A stretch of 64,000 nucleotides of DNA from Streptococcus merionis DSM 19192 (GTDB lineage Bacteria > Bacillota > Bacilli > Lactobacillales > Streptococcaceae), in NCBI RefSeq assembly GCF_000380085.1, contig NZ_KB904556.1, positions 1 through 64,000 on the forward strand. The letters are read 5' to 3'. The position numbers and the translations under genes were made by a program. The notes below the pieces were generated by a model that worked only from the letters and a program-made list of their open reading frames with translations, was not told the DNA's origin and did no database searches. This document shows, one piece after another, positions 35,541 to 44,540 of this stretch; position 1 is the stretch's first letter; every line of letters begins with the position of its first letter.

Positions 35541-37697
35541 ATGGTGTATTCCCCTTTTATGCAAAACAGAGAAATTGCTTGGTTGCGGTTTAATGAGCGT
35601 GTTCTTGATGAAGCACAAATGAGTGAGGTTCCTCTATTAGAGCGACTAAAATTTATTAGTATTTATGACAGTAATCTCGATGAATTTTTTATGGTTCGAG
35701 TCGGAGCTTTATGTGATTTGAAATTGCTTGAAAAGTTCACTAAAGATTCCAAAACGGGAATGACTCCTGATCAACAGATCAAAAAAATCCTTGAGATAGT
35801 GCCTGCTATGTACCAGAAAAAAGATAGTATTTATCTCAAACTCCTTTCACAATTAGAGTTCCATCATATCCGTTCGCTGCGTTTTGAGCAATTGAGCGAT
35901 TCTCAGCTAGAGTTTGCGGAGAAATATTATCATACACAGATTGAAGAGCTGATTTTTCCACAGGTCATTGATAAAAGGCATCCCCTACCTTTTCTAGAAA
36001 ATAACAGACTCTACATCATTACGGAATTAGAAAAAAATGAGAAAAGCTTGCTTTGCTTGATTCCAATTCAGAAGCATCTTCCCAGTTTTTTGATGTTGAC
36101 GGGTCACCAGGTTGGCTTTATCTTGATGGAAGAATTGATTTTAGGGAAAGTCGAATCAATTTTCAAAGACTACAAAGTTATGTCTAAAACGATTATCTCT
36201 GTCACGCGTAATGCTGATTTGAACGCGGACAATGAAAATCAAGATCTATTTGAAGATTACAAAGAGTTTATGAAGTTTATCGTTAAGAAGCGCAAGCGTC
36301 TTAGCACGGTTCGGCTGGAATCTCAAGGGAAGTTGCCCAACCATATTAAGAGCTTCCTCTTAGAAAATTTAAAACTAGATAATAATCACTATTTTGTATC
36401 ACAGAGCCCACTAGCTATGGATTTTGTGTTTCCTCTCATCAATGCAGTTCCATCTGCGTACAAAGAAGAACTGCTCTACAAACCGATTCATGCCTTTAAC
36501 CCGTTTCTGAACAGCCCATCAATTATCAACGAGGTGCGTGAAAAAGATCAATTTTTATCTTATCCCTACGACGATATCAACGGTTACATTCAACTTTTGA
36601 AGGAAATAGCAAACGATACGGACTGTCTGGCAATCAAAATAACGATTTACCGCCTAGCTAAGAATTCAGAAATTGTAAAATACCTTTGCAAAGCGGCTGA
36701 AAATGGAATTGAAGTGACTGTTTTAATGGAGCTAAAGGCGCGGTTTGATGAGGAGAGCAATATCAAGTATGCTGGCATTCTAGCTGAGGCTGGTTGCAAC
36801 ATCATTTACGGTTTTGAAGAGTATAAGACACATTCGAAGATATTTTTAGCTATCTTCAAAGATGAAAAGGATAATTTTAACTATATTACTCAGATCGGGA
36901 CAGGAAACTATAACGAATCGACTTCCAAACTCTATACCGACTTTTCGCTCATCACAGCTAATTATGAACTTGGTTTGGATGCCAGTGACTTTTTCAAAAA
37001 CCTATCACTTGGCAATCTCAATGGAAAATATAAGCATCTCCTACAAGCACCTACCAGTATGGGGCAACGATTCGAAGAGCTAATTGACATAGAGATTGCG
37101 AAAGGGCAGAATGGCTATCTTTTCTTTAAGTTTAATTCGTTAACAGATTACCATTTCATTAATAAGCTGGTAGAAGCCGCCCAAGCGGGTGTTCGAGTAA
37201 AGTTAATTATTCGTGGGATATGCTGTCTCCTTCCATGCATTGAGGGCAAGACAGACAATATTGAGATTCATAGCATTGTTGGGCGCTATTTGGAACACCC
37301 TCGCATTTATATATTTGGAAATGATGAATCTCAGACAATTTATATTGCTTCGGCTGACTTGATGACGCGTAATATGAAGGAACGTGTGGAAATTGCAGCT
37401 CCTATTTTTGATGCTAATATTCGTGCTAGAATTTTGGATTATATGGAAAAACAATTTAATGATACCGTCAAGGGACGTCAGATCCAGTCTACAGGTGATT
37501 TTTCCTTCATCAAAATGGAGATGGGCAGTCGTGCCCTATCTTCTCAGGATCAATTCATTCAAGAAGCTGAAGAAAAATACCAACTTCAACTTGATGCCGG
37601 TCTACTAGAGGAGGAAATTCACAAGGGACCATCAATAGAAGAAGTTGCATCCAGAAGAGGTTTTCTCGCAAAGCTCGTTTCATGGCTCAGAAAGTAA
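35541..37697 (+). CDS. ppk: Polyphosphate kinase 1
   Basis: A 718-residue PPK1 that makes polyphosphate from ATP reversibly. The four-domain length is normal. The N-terminal NREIAWLRFNERVLDEA, the catalytic histidine in YKTHSKIFL (His431, counterpart of E. coli H435) and the second histidine in LEHPRIYIFGND (His586) are present; TGNYNESTSKLYTDFSL is also typical. AAAGGAACGTATTGAG ribosome site. Polyphosphate kinase is not universal in streptococci, and the pair is placed between tadA and the SRP RNA, which suggests accessory DNA. Confidence 0.95.
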   Translation: MVYSPFMQNREIAWLRFNERVLDEAQMSEVPLLERLKFISIYDSNLDEFFMVRVGALCDLKLLEKFTKDSKTGMTPDQQIKKILEIVPAMYQKKDSIYLKLLSQLEFHHIRSLRFEQLSDSQLEFAEKYYHTQIEELIFPQVIDKRHPLPFLENNRLYIITELEKNEKSLLCLIPIQKHLPSFLMLTGHQVGFILMEELILGKVESIFKDYKVMSKTIISVTRNADLNADNENQDLFEDYKEFMKFIVKKRKRLSTVRLESQGKLPNHIKSFLLENLKLDNNHYFVSQSPLAMDFVFPLINAVPSAYKEELLYKPIHAFNPFLNSPSIINEVREKDQFLSYPYDDINGYIQLLKEIANDTDCLAIKITIYRLAKNSEIVKYLCKAAENGIEVTVLMELKARFDEESNIKYAGILAEAGCNIIYGFEEYKTHSKIFLAIFKDEKDNFNYITQIGTGNYNESTSKLYTDFSLITANYELGLDASDFFKNLSLGNLNGKYKHLLQAPTSMGQRFEELIDIEIAKGQNGYLFFKFNSLTDYHFINKLVEAAQAGVRVKLIIRGICCLLPCIEGKTDNIEIHSIVGRYLEHPRIYIFGNDESQTIYIASADLMTRNMKERVEIAAPIFDANIRARILDYMEKQFNDTVKGRQIQSTGDFSFIKMEMGSRALSSQDQFIQEAEEKYQLQLDAGLLEEEIHKGPSIEEVASRRGFLAKLVSWLRK

Positions 37698-37796
37698 TAT
37701 CTCTCTGGCAATCTACAGGAGATGAGTCAAAGATATGCCATTAACATTGCTAGTCTGGTAGTTATCATTTTTTGAATGTCCTAATGCTAAAAATCG

Positions 37797-37916
37797 TTAG
37801 AGAGGTGCTTTCTGAATAGACAGAGCAATGTCTTTGAATGATTTCTGACTTTCCAATCCCAGTTGGATATCCATGCGTTCAGAAAGAGTTAAGTGTTTGT
37901 GTTTTTGGGATGTCAT
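37797..37916 (-). pseudogene. IS30-family transposase N-terminal remnant
   Basis: A 39-residue reading frame on the minus strand, MTSQKHKHLTLSERMDIQLG then LESQKSFKDIALSIQK, matches the helix-turn-helix start of IS30-type transposases (HLTLxxRxxIQ...SFxxIAxxI). It stops where the conserved STIxREI would follow. No further transposase sequence was seen, so this is a deletion remnant. Confidence 0.65.
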
Positions 37917-38060
37917 AGGAACCTCTTTCTTAGAAACATCTCAGACTTAATGCCACCATAATAACACATCTCACACTAACTTCCAGTCCCATGCCTCAAA
38001 CGGAATTTACTTTGGGAAGTTACATCGAAAATTTAGGCACATACCCTTCAAATAAATCAG

Positions 38061-38088
38061 TTGCATATTTGGTGCATTATGATATAAT
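38061..38088 (+). promoter_or_regulatory. Promoter of the SRP RNA
   Basis: TTGCAT (38061-38066), 16 bases including TGA, TATAAT (38083-38088): a strong extended -10 promoter. Confidence 0.85.
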
Positions 38089-38094
38089 ATTCTT

Positions 38095-38173
38095 TGGAGC
38101 AACATCTTTGCGTGAAGCGGGTCAGAGGAGGAATCCAGCAGCCCTAAGCGAGGTAAGGTGTGTGCTCTTTTTC
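38095..38173 (+). ncRNA. ffs: Small signal recognition particle RNA (4.5S-like)
   Basis: The conserved apical domain is plain: GGGTCAGAGGAGGAATCCAG followed by CAGCCCTAAGCGA, the Ffh-binding helix 8 with its symmetric internal loop and GNRA-type end. The ends GAGCAACATC and GGTGTGTGCTC pair to close the rod. Length about 80 bases is of the small bacterial type without the Alu domain. SRP RNA with Ffh targets nascent membrane proteins. An apparent 64-codon frame across this RNA is spurious. Confidence 0.92.
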
Positions 38174-38183
38174 TGTGCATCCT

Positions 38184-38219
38184 AAAAACCCTTTGAAATC
38201 AACGTTTCAGAGGGTTTTC
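38184..38219 (+). terminator. Terminator after ffs
   Basis: AAAACCCTTTGAAA pairs with TTTCAGAGGGTTTT (one mismatch) and is followed by C and T. Confidence 0.8.
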
Positions 38220-38594
38220 TTTGGAATTGGATAGGGAGAAGGGGCAAAAAAGGGGCAGGTTTTATAAAATCCAATTGATTGAAGTGAGGGTGATATGCCC
38301 GTTTCAGAAAAGGTATGTAAGCCCCTGTATCTGTAGTTTAACATTTTTATTTAAGGCTACTTTTCTGTCAGTCATCGTTAATACGTGTTCCATTAAAAAA
38401 TTGCTTCGATTCTCGAAAAAGGCTTTCTTAAATCAAAAATCCTACCTGTGGTTACAAGAACTAATTTGAAACTCTAACTTCAGTTTCTTAGTGAGTTCCA
38501 AAAATATCTGTAGCATCACCTTTTAATTTTGTTTCCCAAAAGTGTTGGAAAGTGTTACAATTACAATGATAAGAATCGACAATGGGAGGTCTAG
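38220..38594. other. Gap with a dispersed repeat copy
   Basis: No gene seen. At 38332-38369, on the minus strand, is a copy of the dispersed repeat (AAGTAGCCTTAAATAAAAAT). Near 38541-38556 GTGTT occurs twice in GTGTTGGAAAGTGTTAC upstream of a TACAAT, which may belong to the promoter of the next gene. Confidence 0.4.
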
Positions 38595-39350
38595 ATGAAA
38601 AAGTATGCCTTAGTTTTACTTGGTTTGTTCGCCTTATTTTTAGGGGCTTGTGGGCAAAAAGCAGAGCAGAAAAACGAGCCCTCAGCAGCGGTATCATCCA
38701 ATCAGAAAAAAACGGTGAATAAGTCTAACAACCACTCAACAGAAACGCAACAAAGCAGTGTTTCTAGATCTTCAACATCCTCTACGGAGGAAGGGGAAGT
38801 CACACACAACGGCACCTACTTTAGTGTTAAAAATAAATACGGTGACGAAATCATCATTGTGAATAAAAAACATCCTTTATCAGCGGATTATGCACCTGGT
38901 GAAAATCCTTCGGCTGTGGCAGCCTTTCATCAATTAAAGGCAGATATGCAGGCTCTGGGGTATCCGATCTCTGATAACTACAGTGGTTTTCGCAGTTATG
39001 CCTATCAAGCAACGCTCTATCAAAGCTATGTTGATCGTGATGGACAAGCTGCTGCTGACCGATATTCAGCTCGTCCAGGCTACAGTGAACATCAGTCCGG
39101 TCTCGGTTTTGATCTGATTGACACTTCGGGTAATCTTTTAGAAGATTCAGCCTCAGTGGATTGGCTTAAAGCCCATTCCCATGAATACGGGTTTGTGATG
39201 CGCTATTTACCAGGTAAGGAAGCCATCACAGGCTATATGCCAGAGACTTGGCATATCCGCTATATCGGCCAAGAAGCGACGGATATCTATGAGTCTGGCT
39301 TGACTCTGGAAGAATATTATGGTGTTGAAGGTGGTGACTACGCTGATTAA
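38595..39350 (+). CDS. VanY-type D-alanyl-D-alanine carboxypeptidase lipoprotein
   Basis: A 251-residue lipoprotein: signal peptide ending in the lipobox LGAC (Cys near residue 19), a Ser/Thr/Asn-rich linker to about residue 75, and an LAS/VanY peptidase domain with SEHQSGLGFDLID and ETWHIRYIG. It resembles LdcB/DacB enzymes that trim peptidoglycan stem peptides. Ribosome site AATGGGAGGTCTAG. It stands alone. Compared with the membrane-helix form at 17.3 kb, the anchor differs while the catalytic motifs agree. Confidence 0.92.
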   Translation: MKKYALVLLGLFALFLGACGQKAEQKNEPSAAVSSNQKKTVNKSNNHSTETQQSSVSRSSTSSTEEGEVTHNGTYFSVKNKYGDEIIIVNKKHPLSADYAPGENPSAVAAFHQLKADMQALGYPISDNYSGFRSYAYQATLYQSYVDRDGQAAADRYSARPGYSEHQSGLGFDLIDTSGNLLEDSASVDWLKAHSHEYGFVMRYLPGKEAITGYMPETWHIRYIGQEATDIYESGLTLEEYYGVEGGDYAD

Positions 39351-39407
39351 GAATACCAACCTGTAAGAGGGCGTACGAGAAAATTCTGTTAACCCTAAAA
39401 ATAATAA

Positions 39408-39537
39408 AGGCGGGGCAACTCTTTCTTAGCTGGTCGGTATAAATTGTCTTGTTCACCTCAAAGAAGGGCTGGAGTTCGTCTAACAATCCCTTTTGATTTT
39501 CTTTGACTGCCAAGCAATATCTGTCTGCTTTTTGATA
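39408..39537 (-). pseudogene. Possible ISAs1-family transposase fragment
   Basis: On the minus strand the frame reads KADRYCLAVKENQKGLLDEL then QPFF, close to the ISAs1 transposase signature (GADYxLAVKxNQ). No start, no other conserved part and no ends are seen, and the next motif is lost. A remnant is the simplest reading. Confidence 0.45.
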
Positions 39538-39659
39538 ATTTTATGAGTGCTGTGGCCTCATTACTCTTGTCATCAGATAACATATCTCTAAATCGGTCGC
39601 ATGGGCAGAAAGAATATGTAGGTTTTTTTGAGTCGGGCTACCGTTGCTTTTTAGTTCAA

Positions 39660-40019
39660 TTAGGATTTCTTGAAGAAACCAGCTATTTTTTGCAAAAGTG
39701 TTGGGAGTTTGATAACTTTGTCATTCCCTAATTTCTCGCGGGCTATTTTTAAGATCTTACCGGAGTCTTTTGAAGCGAAGAGAAAACGTCCCTGTTCGGT
39801 TTGTACTTCAAAATGGCGACTGATTTTTTTGCCTGAGACATTAGCTCCGATATGTTGAATAGACTGCCAAGACATTTGGATATAGTGCTCGACATTGACA
39901 TCGGAGTAAAATTCGATAGCCTTGTCGCCGATTAGGAATTTGCCAACCTTGTTGCCAAAGCCCATATAGCTAACACCTGTGGTGTGTAAGTCTATCTGGG
40001 AATTAAGTGATTGTGCCAT
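39660..40019 (-). CDS. manO: ManO / DUF956 family protein
   Basis: A 119-residue DUF956 protein (MGFGNKVGKFLIGDKAIEFY, with a PH-like beta fold expected). It is found almost only next to mannose-class PTS genes in Lactobacillales and is called ManO there; a regulatory role is proposed but not firmly established. AAAG ribosome site. It follows manN by 247 bases on the same strand, with its own TATTAT-like -10 near 40065-40070 and a terminator of the man operon in between. Confidence 0.88.
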   Translation of the reverse strand: MAQSLNSQIDLHTTGVSYMGFGNKVGKFLIGDKAIEFYSDVNVEHYIQMSWQSIQHIGANVSGKKISRHFEVQTEQGRFLFASKDSGKILKIAREKLGNDKVIKLPTLLQKIAGFFKKS

Positions 40020-40227
40020 GATAAATCTTTCTAAGAATTATTTTTTGCTTATTGCCTTATAATATCATAAAGGAAAAGGGTGTAGGACAGACTGCTCTGA
40101 TGGCTCACCATCGCTTCCCAAGAGCTTATAATCGAGGAAGATTACGTATAAAATATTGGAAGGCTGAAAGCTTTGATGCTTCAACGGTATTTCACAGACT
40201 GTTAAATTCCTAAGATGGTACTATTTT

Positions 40228-40254
40228 GTAAAGGCCAGAACTTTTGTTCCAGCC
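40228..40254 (-). terminator. Terminator after manN
   Basis: On the minus strand GGCTGGAAC-AAAA-GTTCTGGCC forms a 9-bp stem with two G-U pairs, followed by TTTAC. It lies 13 bases after the manN stop. Confidence 0.6.
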
Positions 40255-40266
40255 TCTTTTTGGTTA

Positions 40267-41178
40267 TTACATGATATTAAAGTAACGTGCTAAAATACCA
40301 ACAATAAATAATGCGACAATGATGGTGATTGGAGAGACTTTTTTCTTAAGCAACCACATGCAGAGCAATGTTAACATTAAGCCCATGAAACCAGGGATGA
40401 GAGAATCTAATTGGCCTTGTAAAGATTGAGGTTGGAATTTATCTAAGCTCATTCCGCCTAATGCTTGTCCAAGAATACCTTTCAGTTCAGGTCCTGTAAC
40501 GGCCCCTTCAGGGAATGTCACATAGGCACCTTCTGACAATTGCTTGGCTGGAAGGCTAACTGCAAAACTGATTGAAACCCAGCGCTCAACAAGAACACCA
40601 AGGATAAACATACCAAGTATGGAAGCACCCTTAGTGATATCTTGGAGGATGCCACCAGACATATCTTTGGTGATTTCTTTACCAGAACGGTAACCAAATT
40701 CTTGAGTGTACCACAAGAAAGCCATACGGATAATATTCCAACCAAAGAAGAAAATGAGTGGTCCAACGATGTTACCAGATTGAGCAAGGGAAGCTCCGAG
40801 TGCACCTAAAATTGGACGTACTGTAAACCAGAAGACGGGATCACCGATACCAGCAAGAGGTCCCATCATACCGATTTTAACCCCTTGGATGGCAGTGTCA
40901 TCAATGTCAGCGCCAGCAGCACGCTCTTCTTCAAGAGCGAGTGTTACCCCAATGATTGGAGCTGCTACGTATGGATGAGTATTAAAGAATTCTAAGTGAC
41001 GCTCTAAAGCTGCCGCTTGGTCTTCTTTAGAGGAGTAAAGTTTTTTGATAGCTGGGATTAATGTGTAGGCCCAACCTAAGTTTTGCATGCGTTCATAGTT
41101 CCATGAACCTTGTAGGAATTGTGAACGCCACCAGATTTTCTGACGATCAGCTTTTGTAAGAGTTAATTTTTCAGTCAT
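40267..41178 (-). CDS. manN: PTS mannose/glucose IID component ManN
   Basis: A 303-residue IID protein (SQFLQGSWNYERMQNLGWAY, GVKIGMMGPLAGIGDPVFWF). With ManM it forms the membrane channel of the main glucose/mannose PTS of streptococci. It follows manM by 17 bases. Its C-terminus has four to five hydrophobic segments, as usual. Confidence 0.95.
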   Translation of the reverse strand: MTEKLTLTKADRQKIWWRSQFLQGSWNYERMQNLGWAYTLIPAIKKLYSSKEDQAAALERHLEFFNTHPYVAAPIIGVTLALEEERAAGADIDDTAIQGVKIGMMGPLAGIGDPVFWFTVRPILGALGASLAQSGNIVGPLIFFFGWNIIRMAFLWYTQEFGYRSGKEITKDMSGGILQDITKGASILGMFILGVLVERWVSISFAVSLPAKQLSEGAYVTFPEGAVTGPELKGILGQALGGMSLDKFQPQSLQGQLDSLIPGFMGLMLTLLCMWLLKKKVSPITIIVALFIVGILARYFNIM

Positions 41179-41195
41179 TTTATGTCGCTCCCTTC

Positions 41196-42008
41196 TTAGT
41201 AGTCTTCAAGGATATCGCCAATTGGGTCGCCTGATCCTGAAGCAGCTCCACCACCGGCATCCCCTTTTTTAGAAAGATTAAGGTAGATGAGAGCCATAGC
41301 GACACCAATAGTACCAAGAGCGATAAGCGTCAATTGGTTAACCGCTGCAAGGGCAAAACCAAGAGCGAAGAATGGCCATACTTCGCGGGTTGCCATCATG
41401 TTGATAACCATAGCATAACCTACGGCAACAACCATACCACCACCAATTTGCATGCCTCCATTGAGCCAGTCAGGCATCAAACCGAGAGTCTCTTGAACTG
41501 TATGAGCTGGGATTGCAAGAAGAGCAGCAGCAGGAATCGCAATACGAAGACCTTGAAGAACTAAAGCAATCAGATGTGTACGCTCAACCTTAGCGATATT
41601 TCCTTCTTTTGCAGCGTGGTCGGCTGTATGAACGAGACCAACGGAGATAGTACGTACAATCATAGTAAGGAAGAGACCAGCAACGGCAAGAGGTATTGCC
41701 GTTGCTGTTGCAACTGCGATCCCCTCATTAGAGAAGTTTCCTCCCTTAATCATGATGATAGCAGAAGCGACAGAAGCTAATGCTGCATCAGGAGCGACAG
41801 CTGCACCGATATTAGCCCAAGCAAGGGCAATCATTTGAAGAGAGCCACCGAGCATAACTCCAGCTTCAAGATTACCTGTTACCAATCCGATGAGTGTACA
41901 GGCAACAAGGGGCTGGTGAATGTTAAATTGATCTAGAATCCCTTCAAGACCAGCAAAGAAGGCAACAATGACAACCAGAATTGCAGAAATAAATGAAATA
42001 TCTGACAT
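41196..42008 (-). CDS. manM: PTS mannose/glucose IIC component ManM
   Basis: A 270-residue IIC protein (MSDISFISAILVVIVAFFAG, LGGSLQMIALAWANIGAAVA). The start at 42008 has GAAAGGATTTATC upstream; a longer frame upstream lacks a site. The C-terminal tail is Gly/Ser-rich and acidic. Class IIC proteins of this system are also known docking sites for some bacteriocins; whether that holds here is not shown. Confidence 0.95.
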   Translation of the reverse strand: MSDISFISAILVVIVAFFAGLEGILDQFNIHQPLVACTLIGLVTGNLEAGVMLGGSLQMIALAWANIGAAVAPDAALASVASAIIMIKGGNFSNEGIAVATATAIPLAVAGLFLTMIVRTISVGLVHTADHAAKEGNIAKVERTHLIALVLQGLRIAIPAAALLAIPAHTVQETLGLMPDWLNGGMQIGGGMVVAVGYAMVINMMATREVWPFFALGFALAAVNQLTLIALGTIGVAMALIYLNLSKKGDAGGGAASGSGDPIGDILEDY

Positions 42009-42178
42009 GATAAATCCTTTCGTTAAAATCAATAAACTAGTAAGAAAGCTAGGCAAGGCATTGCCGTAGCAGAATGACTAACATTTAGTCAGGAATCAGT
42101 ACTAGTAAGCTATTTAGGTAGACACCATAGTGGCTACCGTTACTTAATGAGGTGTTTTAGCCCCTTAAGTTTCACAAG

Positions 42179-43171
42179 TTACTGAACATTGGCTTTGTTA
42201 ATCAACTCAAATAAGTCTTTCTTAGAGTCATTCGGCACTTTACGGACGTCGAATTTAACGCCCAAGTCACGCAAACGCTCAAAGGTAGCCACATCGTCTT
42301 TATCCATTGAAAGAACATTGCTGACCATTGTCTTACCTGTTGAGTGAGCCATTGATCCGACATTGAGCTCTTCGATAGGAACACCGCCTTCGATCGCTTC
42401 CAGCGCTTCTTGAGGTGTTTCAAAGAGGATCAGGGCATGTGTATTGCCAAAACGTGGGTCTTTTGCAGCCTCAATCAATTTTTTGATAGGTACAACGTTA
42501 GCTTTAACACCATTTGGTGCAGCTTGCTTGATCAATTGTTTACGCAAATCATCAGCGGCAACCTTATCAGAAGCCACGATGATACGATCAGCTTTAGAAG
42601 CCGGTGTCCAAGCTGTTGCTACTTGACCGTGCAAGAGACGAGTGTCGATACGGGCAAGATTGATTTTAAGTTTGCCATCGCCGATGACTGTTCCTTCTGG
42701 GATCGCGCCTTGTGGTGCTCCTTCAGCAGGTGTCGCTGCAGGTGATGCTTCAGCAGGTTGCAATTCCTCCGGAAGAACTTTGATACCGTCTTTGGATTCT
42801 TTGATAATGTTGGCGGCAACTTTGTCCACTCCAGCATTGGCGTCCATTAAACGTTCAGTATATGCTTGGATAAGCATAGGTAAGTTGAGACCTGTGATGA
42901 TTGCAAACTTACGTTCTGGGCGTTCACCCATGACGCGACTAGCTTGGTTAAATGGTGACCCGCTCCAAAGGTCAGCCAAGACTAGAATCTCATCATCAGC
43001 GTCAAATGCGTCAATAGCGGTTACGATTTTAGCATAAAGATCGTCTGGTCCTTCGCTCGGCATAAAAGTAACGACTTGTACTTTTTCTTGATCGCCGAAA
43101 ATCATTTGACCGGACTGATGAATGCCAGCGGCAAACTCGCCATGACTTGCAATAATGATTCCGATACTCAT
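42179..43171 (-). CDS. manL: PTS mannose/glucose IIAB component ManL
   Basis: A 330-residue fused IIA-IIB protein. IIA has the phosphorylated His10 in [15 protein letters not shown] has His181 in [13 protein letters not shown], and an Ala/Pro-rich linker (about 138-160) joins them. It heads manL-manM-manN. Ribosome site TTAAGGAGGAGTC. The promoter has a cre-like site and the leader carries a 24-bp palindrome. ManL also affects catabolite repression in several streptococci. Confidence 0.96.
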   Translation of the reverse strand: MSIGIIIASHGEFAAGIHQSGQMIFGDQEKVQVVTFMPSEGPDDLYAKIVTAIDAFDADDEILVLADLWSGSPFNQASRVMGERPERKFAIITGLNLPMLIQAYTERLMDANAGVDKVAANIIKESKDGIKVLPEELQPAEASPAATPAEGAPQGAIPEGTVIGDGKLKINLARIDTRLLHGQVATAWTPASKADRIIVASDKVAADDLRKQLIKQAAPNGVKANVVPIKKLIEAAKDPRFGNTHALILFETPQEALEAIEGGVPIEELNVGSMAHSTGKTMVSNVLSMDKDDVATFERLRDLGVKFDVRKVPNDSKKDLFELINKANVQ

Positions 43172-43197
43172 TATTGACTCCTCCTTAATTTTTTAAT

Positions 43198-43261
43198 CTT
43201 CTCAGTCTTAAGACCGAGAAGGCTACTCTTAAAGTATAAATCGCTTCCACACTAATGTCAA
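43198..43261 (-). promoter_or_regulatory. manL promoter, cre site and leader palindrome
   Basis: On the minus strand TTGACA (43256-43261), 17 bases, TATACT (43233-43238). TGGAAGCGATTTAT (43236-43249) matches the cre consensus at 12 of 14 and overlaps the -10. In the leader, 43198-43221 is a 24-base palindrome with one mismatch (CTTCTCGGTCTT and its complement). Confidence 0.82.
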
Positions 43262-43358
43262 GCTCTTTACTGGTTTATTTCACCATTTGCCTAAACATTT
43301 ACTGAAAGTTACTAAAATTATTCAAAAATATCAGTAAAAGTAATTGTCATGTAAGTGG

Positions 43359-43461
43359 ATACTCAATACACATCAAAAAGCAAACTAGAAAACTAGCCGA
43401 GGGCCGTACTTAGAGTACGGCAAGGCGATGTGACGACTTGAATGTGATTTTTGAAGAGTAT
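43359..43461. repeat. 103-bp repeat element with inverted ends
   Basis: Begins ATACTC and ends GAGTAT; inside are CTAGAAAACTAG and GCCGTACTTAGAGTACGGC, both hairpins. The layout (CCGTAC, GGCAAGGCGA, TTTTTGAAGAGTAT) is that of a short intergenic repeat common in streptococcal genomes, as I recall it. No coding potential. Confidence 0.65.
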
Positions 43462-43476
43462 TAGCTTGAAACAGCG

Positions 43477-43515
43477 AAAAAATAAACCCTGATTCTATTT
43501 ATGAGAATCAGAGTT
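43477..43515 (-). terminator. Terminator after the HAD phosphatase
   Basis: On the minus strand AACTCTGATTCT pairs with AGAATCAGGGTT, followed by TATTTTTT. Confidence 0.82.
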
Positions 43516-43547
43516 TTCACCGTTTTTGTGTGAGTAGAATTTATTTA

Positions 43548-44366
43548 CTATAAGAACAATTCCTGAAGTTTTCGTGCAACACCATCTTCATCGTTTGTGA
43601 GTGAGAGTTGTTTATCAGCATAGGGTAGGATTTCTGGATTGGCATTTTTCATAGCATAGCCAGTGTGGGCAAAAGCTAGCATCTCATCATCGTTAAGCTC
43701 ATCTCCAAAGGCAATTAACTGCGAGCGATTCATGTTTAGAGCGCTTAGCAGTTTCTCCAGCGCATAGGCCTTGTGAACGCCCTCGGCCGAAATTTCTAAA
43801 ATATTCATGGGGCCGCCCCAGGTGGTGATAGTTGCTTGATTTTGATAGATAGTTTCCATTTCACGAGCTAGAGCCATCTTGTCCGTGTGTCGTGTTTGCA
43901 TGAGAATGACATTTGGCGCTTTTGTCACTTTCTCTTGCTTTAGTTCGGAGTTGTCATCAATGCTCTCAACGGCAAAGAAAGCAGGAGAGATAGCATGGCG
44001 ATTGGTGTGGGTGACATAGAAGTTTTTCCGAAATTCTCCTGCGATAAAATCAGCTTGCCAGTCCTGCTCTCGCTTTAAAATATCGAGAAAGATAGCCTTG
44101 TCGAGGGTTCGTTCATGCTCAAAAGCCCAGCGCTGACCAGGGATGTGGGTCAGAGAACCGTTAAAGTTAATCATAGGGCCTGTCATTCCAAGCTGGTCGT
44201 AATAATGCTTGGCCATGCGGTATGGGCGACCGGTTGTGATGACCACATGATGACCTAAGCCTGCGACCTGCTTAATGGTATCAATGGTGACTTGTGAGAG
44301 TTGACTGTCTGAATTTAATAAGGTGCCGTCAAGATCGACAGCGATCAGTTTTTTTTCTGTTATCAT
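43548..44366 (-). CDS. Cof-type HAD-superfamily phosphatase
   Basis: A 272-residue haloacid dehalogenase phosphatase of the Cof/YkrA type. Motif I is VDLDGTLLNSD, motif II VITTGRPY, motif III the lysine region, and motif IV GDELNDDEML; a type IIB cap lies between. These enzymes hydrolyse sugar phosphates, nucleotides or FMN, and the substrate cannot be named here. It is alone on its strand, divergent from the purine permease. Confidence 0.92.
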   Translation of the reverse strand: MITEKKLIAVDLDGTLLNSDSQLSQVTIDTIKQVAGLGHHVVITTGRPYRMAKHYYDQLGMTGPMINFNGSLTHIPGQRWAFEHERTLDKAIFLDILKREQDWQADFIAGEFRKNFYVTHTNRHAISPAFFAVESIDDNSELKQEKVTKAPNVILMQTRHTDKMALAREMETIYQNQATITTWGGPMNILEISAEGVHKAYALEKLLSALNMNRSQLIAFGDELNDDEMLAFAHTGYAMKNANPEILPYADKQLSLTNDEDGVARKLQELFL

Positions 44367-44472
44367 AGCTACTATTGTAACACAAAAACGAATCCTTATG
44401 GGAAATTTTCGGCTATCATAATATCAATAAATTTGAAAATGGGATATTTTGACAGTTTTTGAACAAGAACAC

Positions 44473-44516
44473 TTGTAAAAACGAATATTTTTGTTTATAA
44501 TAAAATAATCATTCGT
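44473..44516 (+). promoter_or_regulatory. Promoter of the purine permease with inverted ACGAAT boxes
   Basis: TTGTAA (44473-44478), 17 bases, TATAAT (44496-44501). Inverted boxes ACGAAT (44481-44486) and ATTCGT (44511-44516) flank the -10, 30 bases apart start to start. The arms recall the CGAA core of Lactobacillales PurR boxes, which would suit a purine transporter, but the match is partial. No purine riboswitch was found. Confidence 0.65.
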
Positions 44517-44540
44517 AAATAAAGGAGATTCTTTTCGCTA

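Noticed and set aside
37991..38185. 64-codon frame on the plus strand
   Set aside because: It runs through the SRP RNA and its promoter, with no ribosome site.
44367..44540. Purine riboswitch before the permease gene
   Set aside because: The conserved loops of the purine aptamer are absent; only a promoter and inverted boxes are seen.
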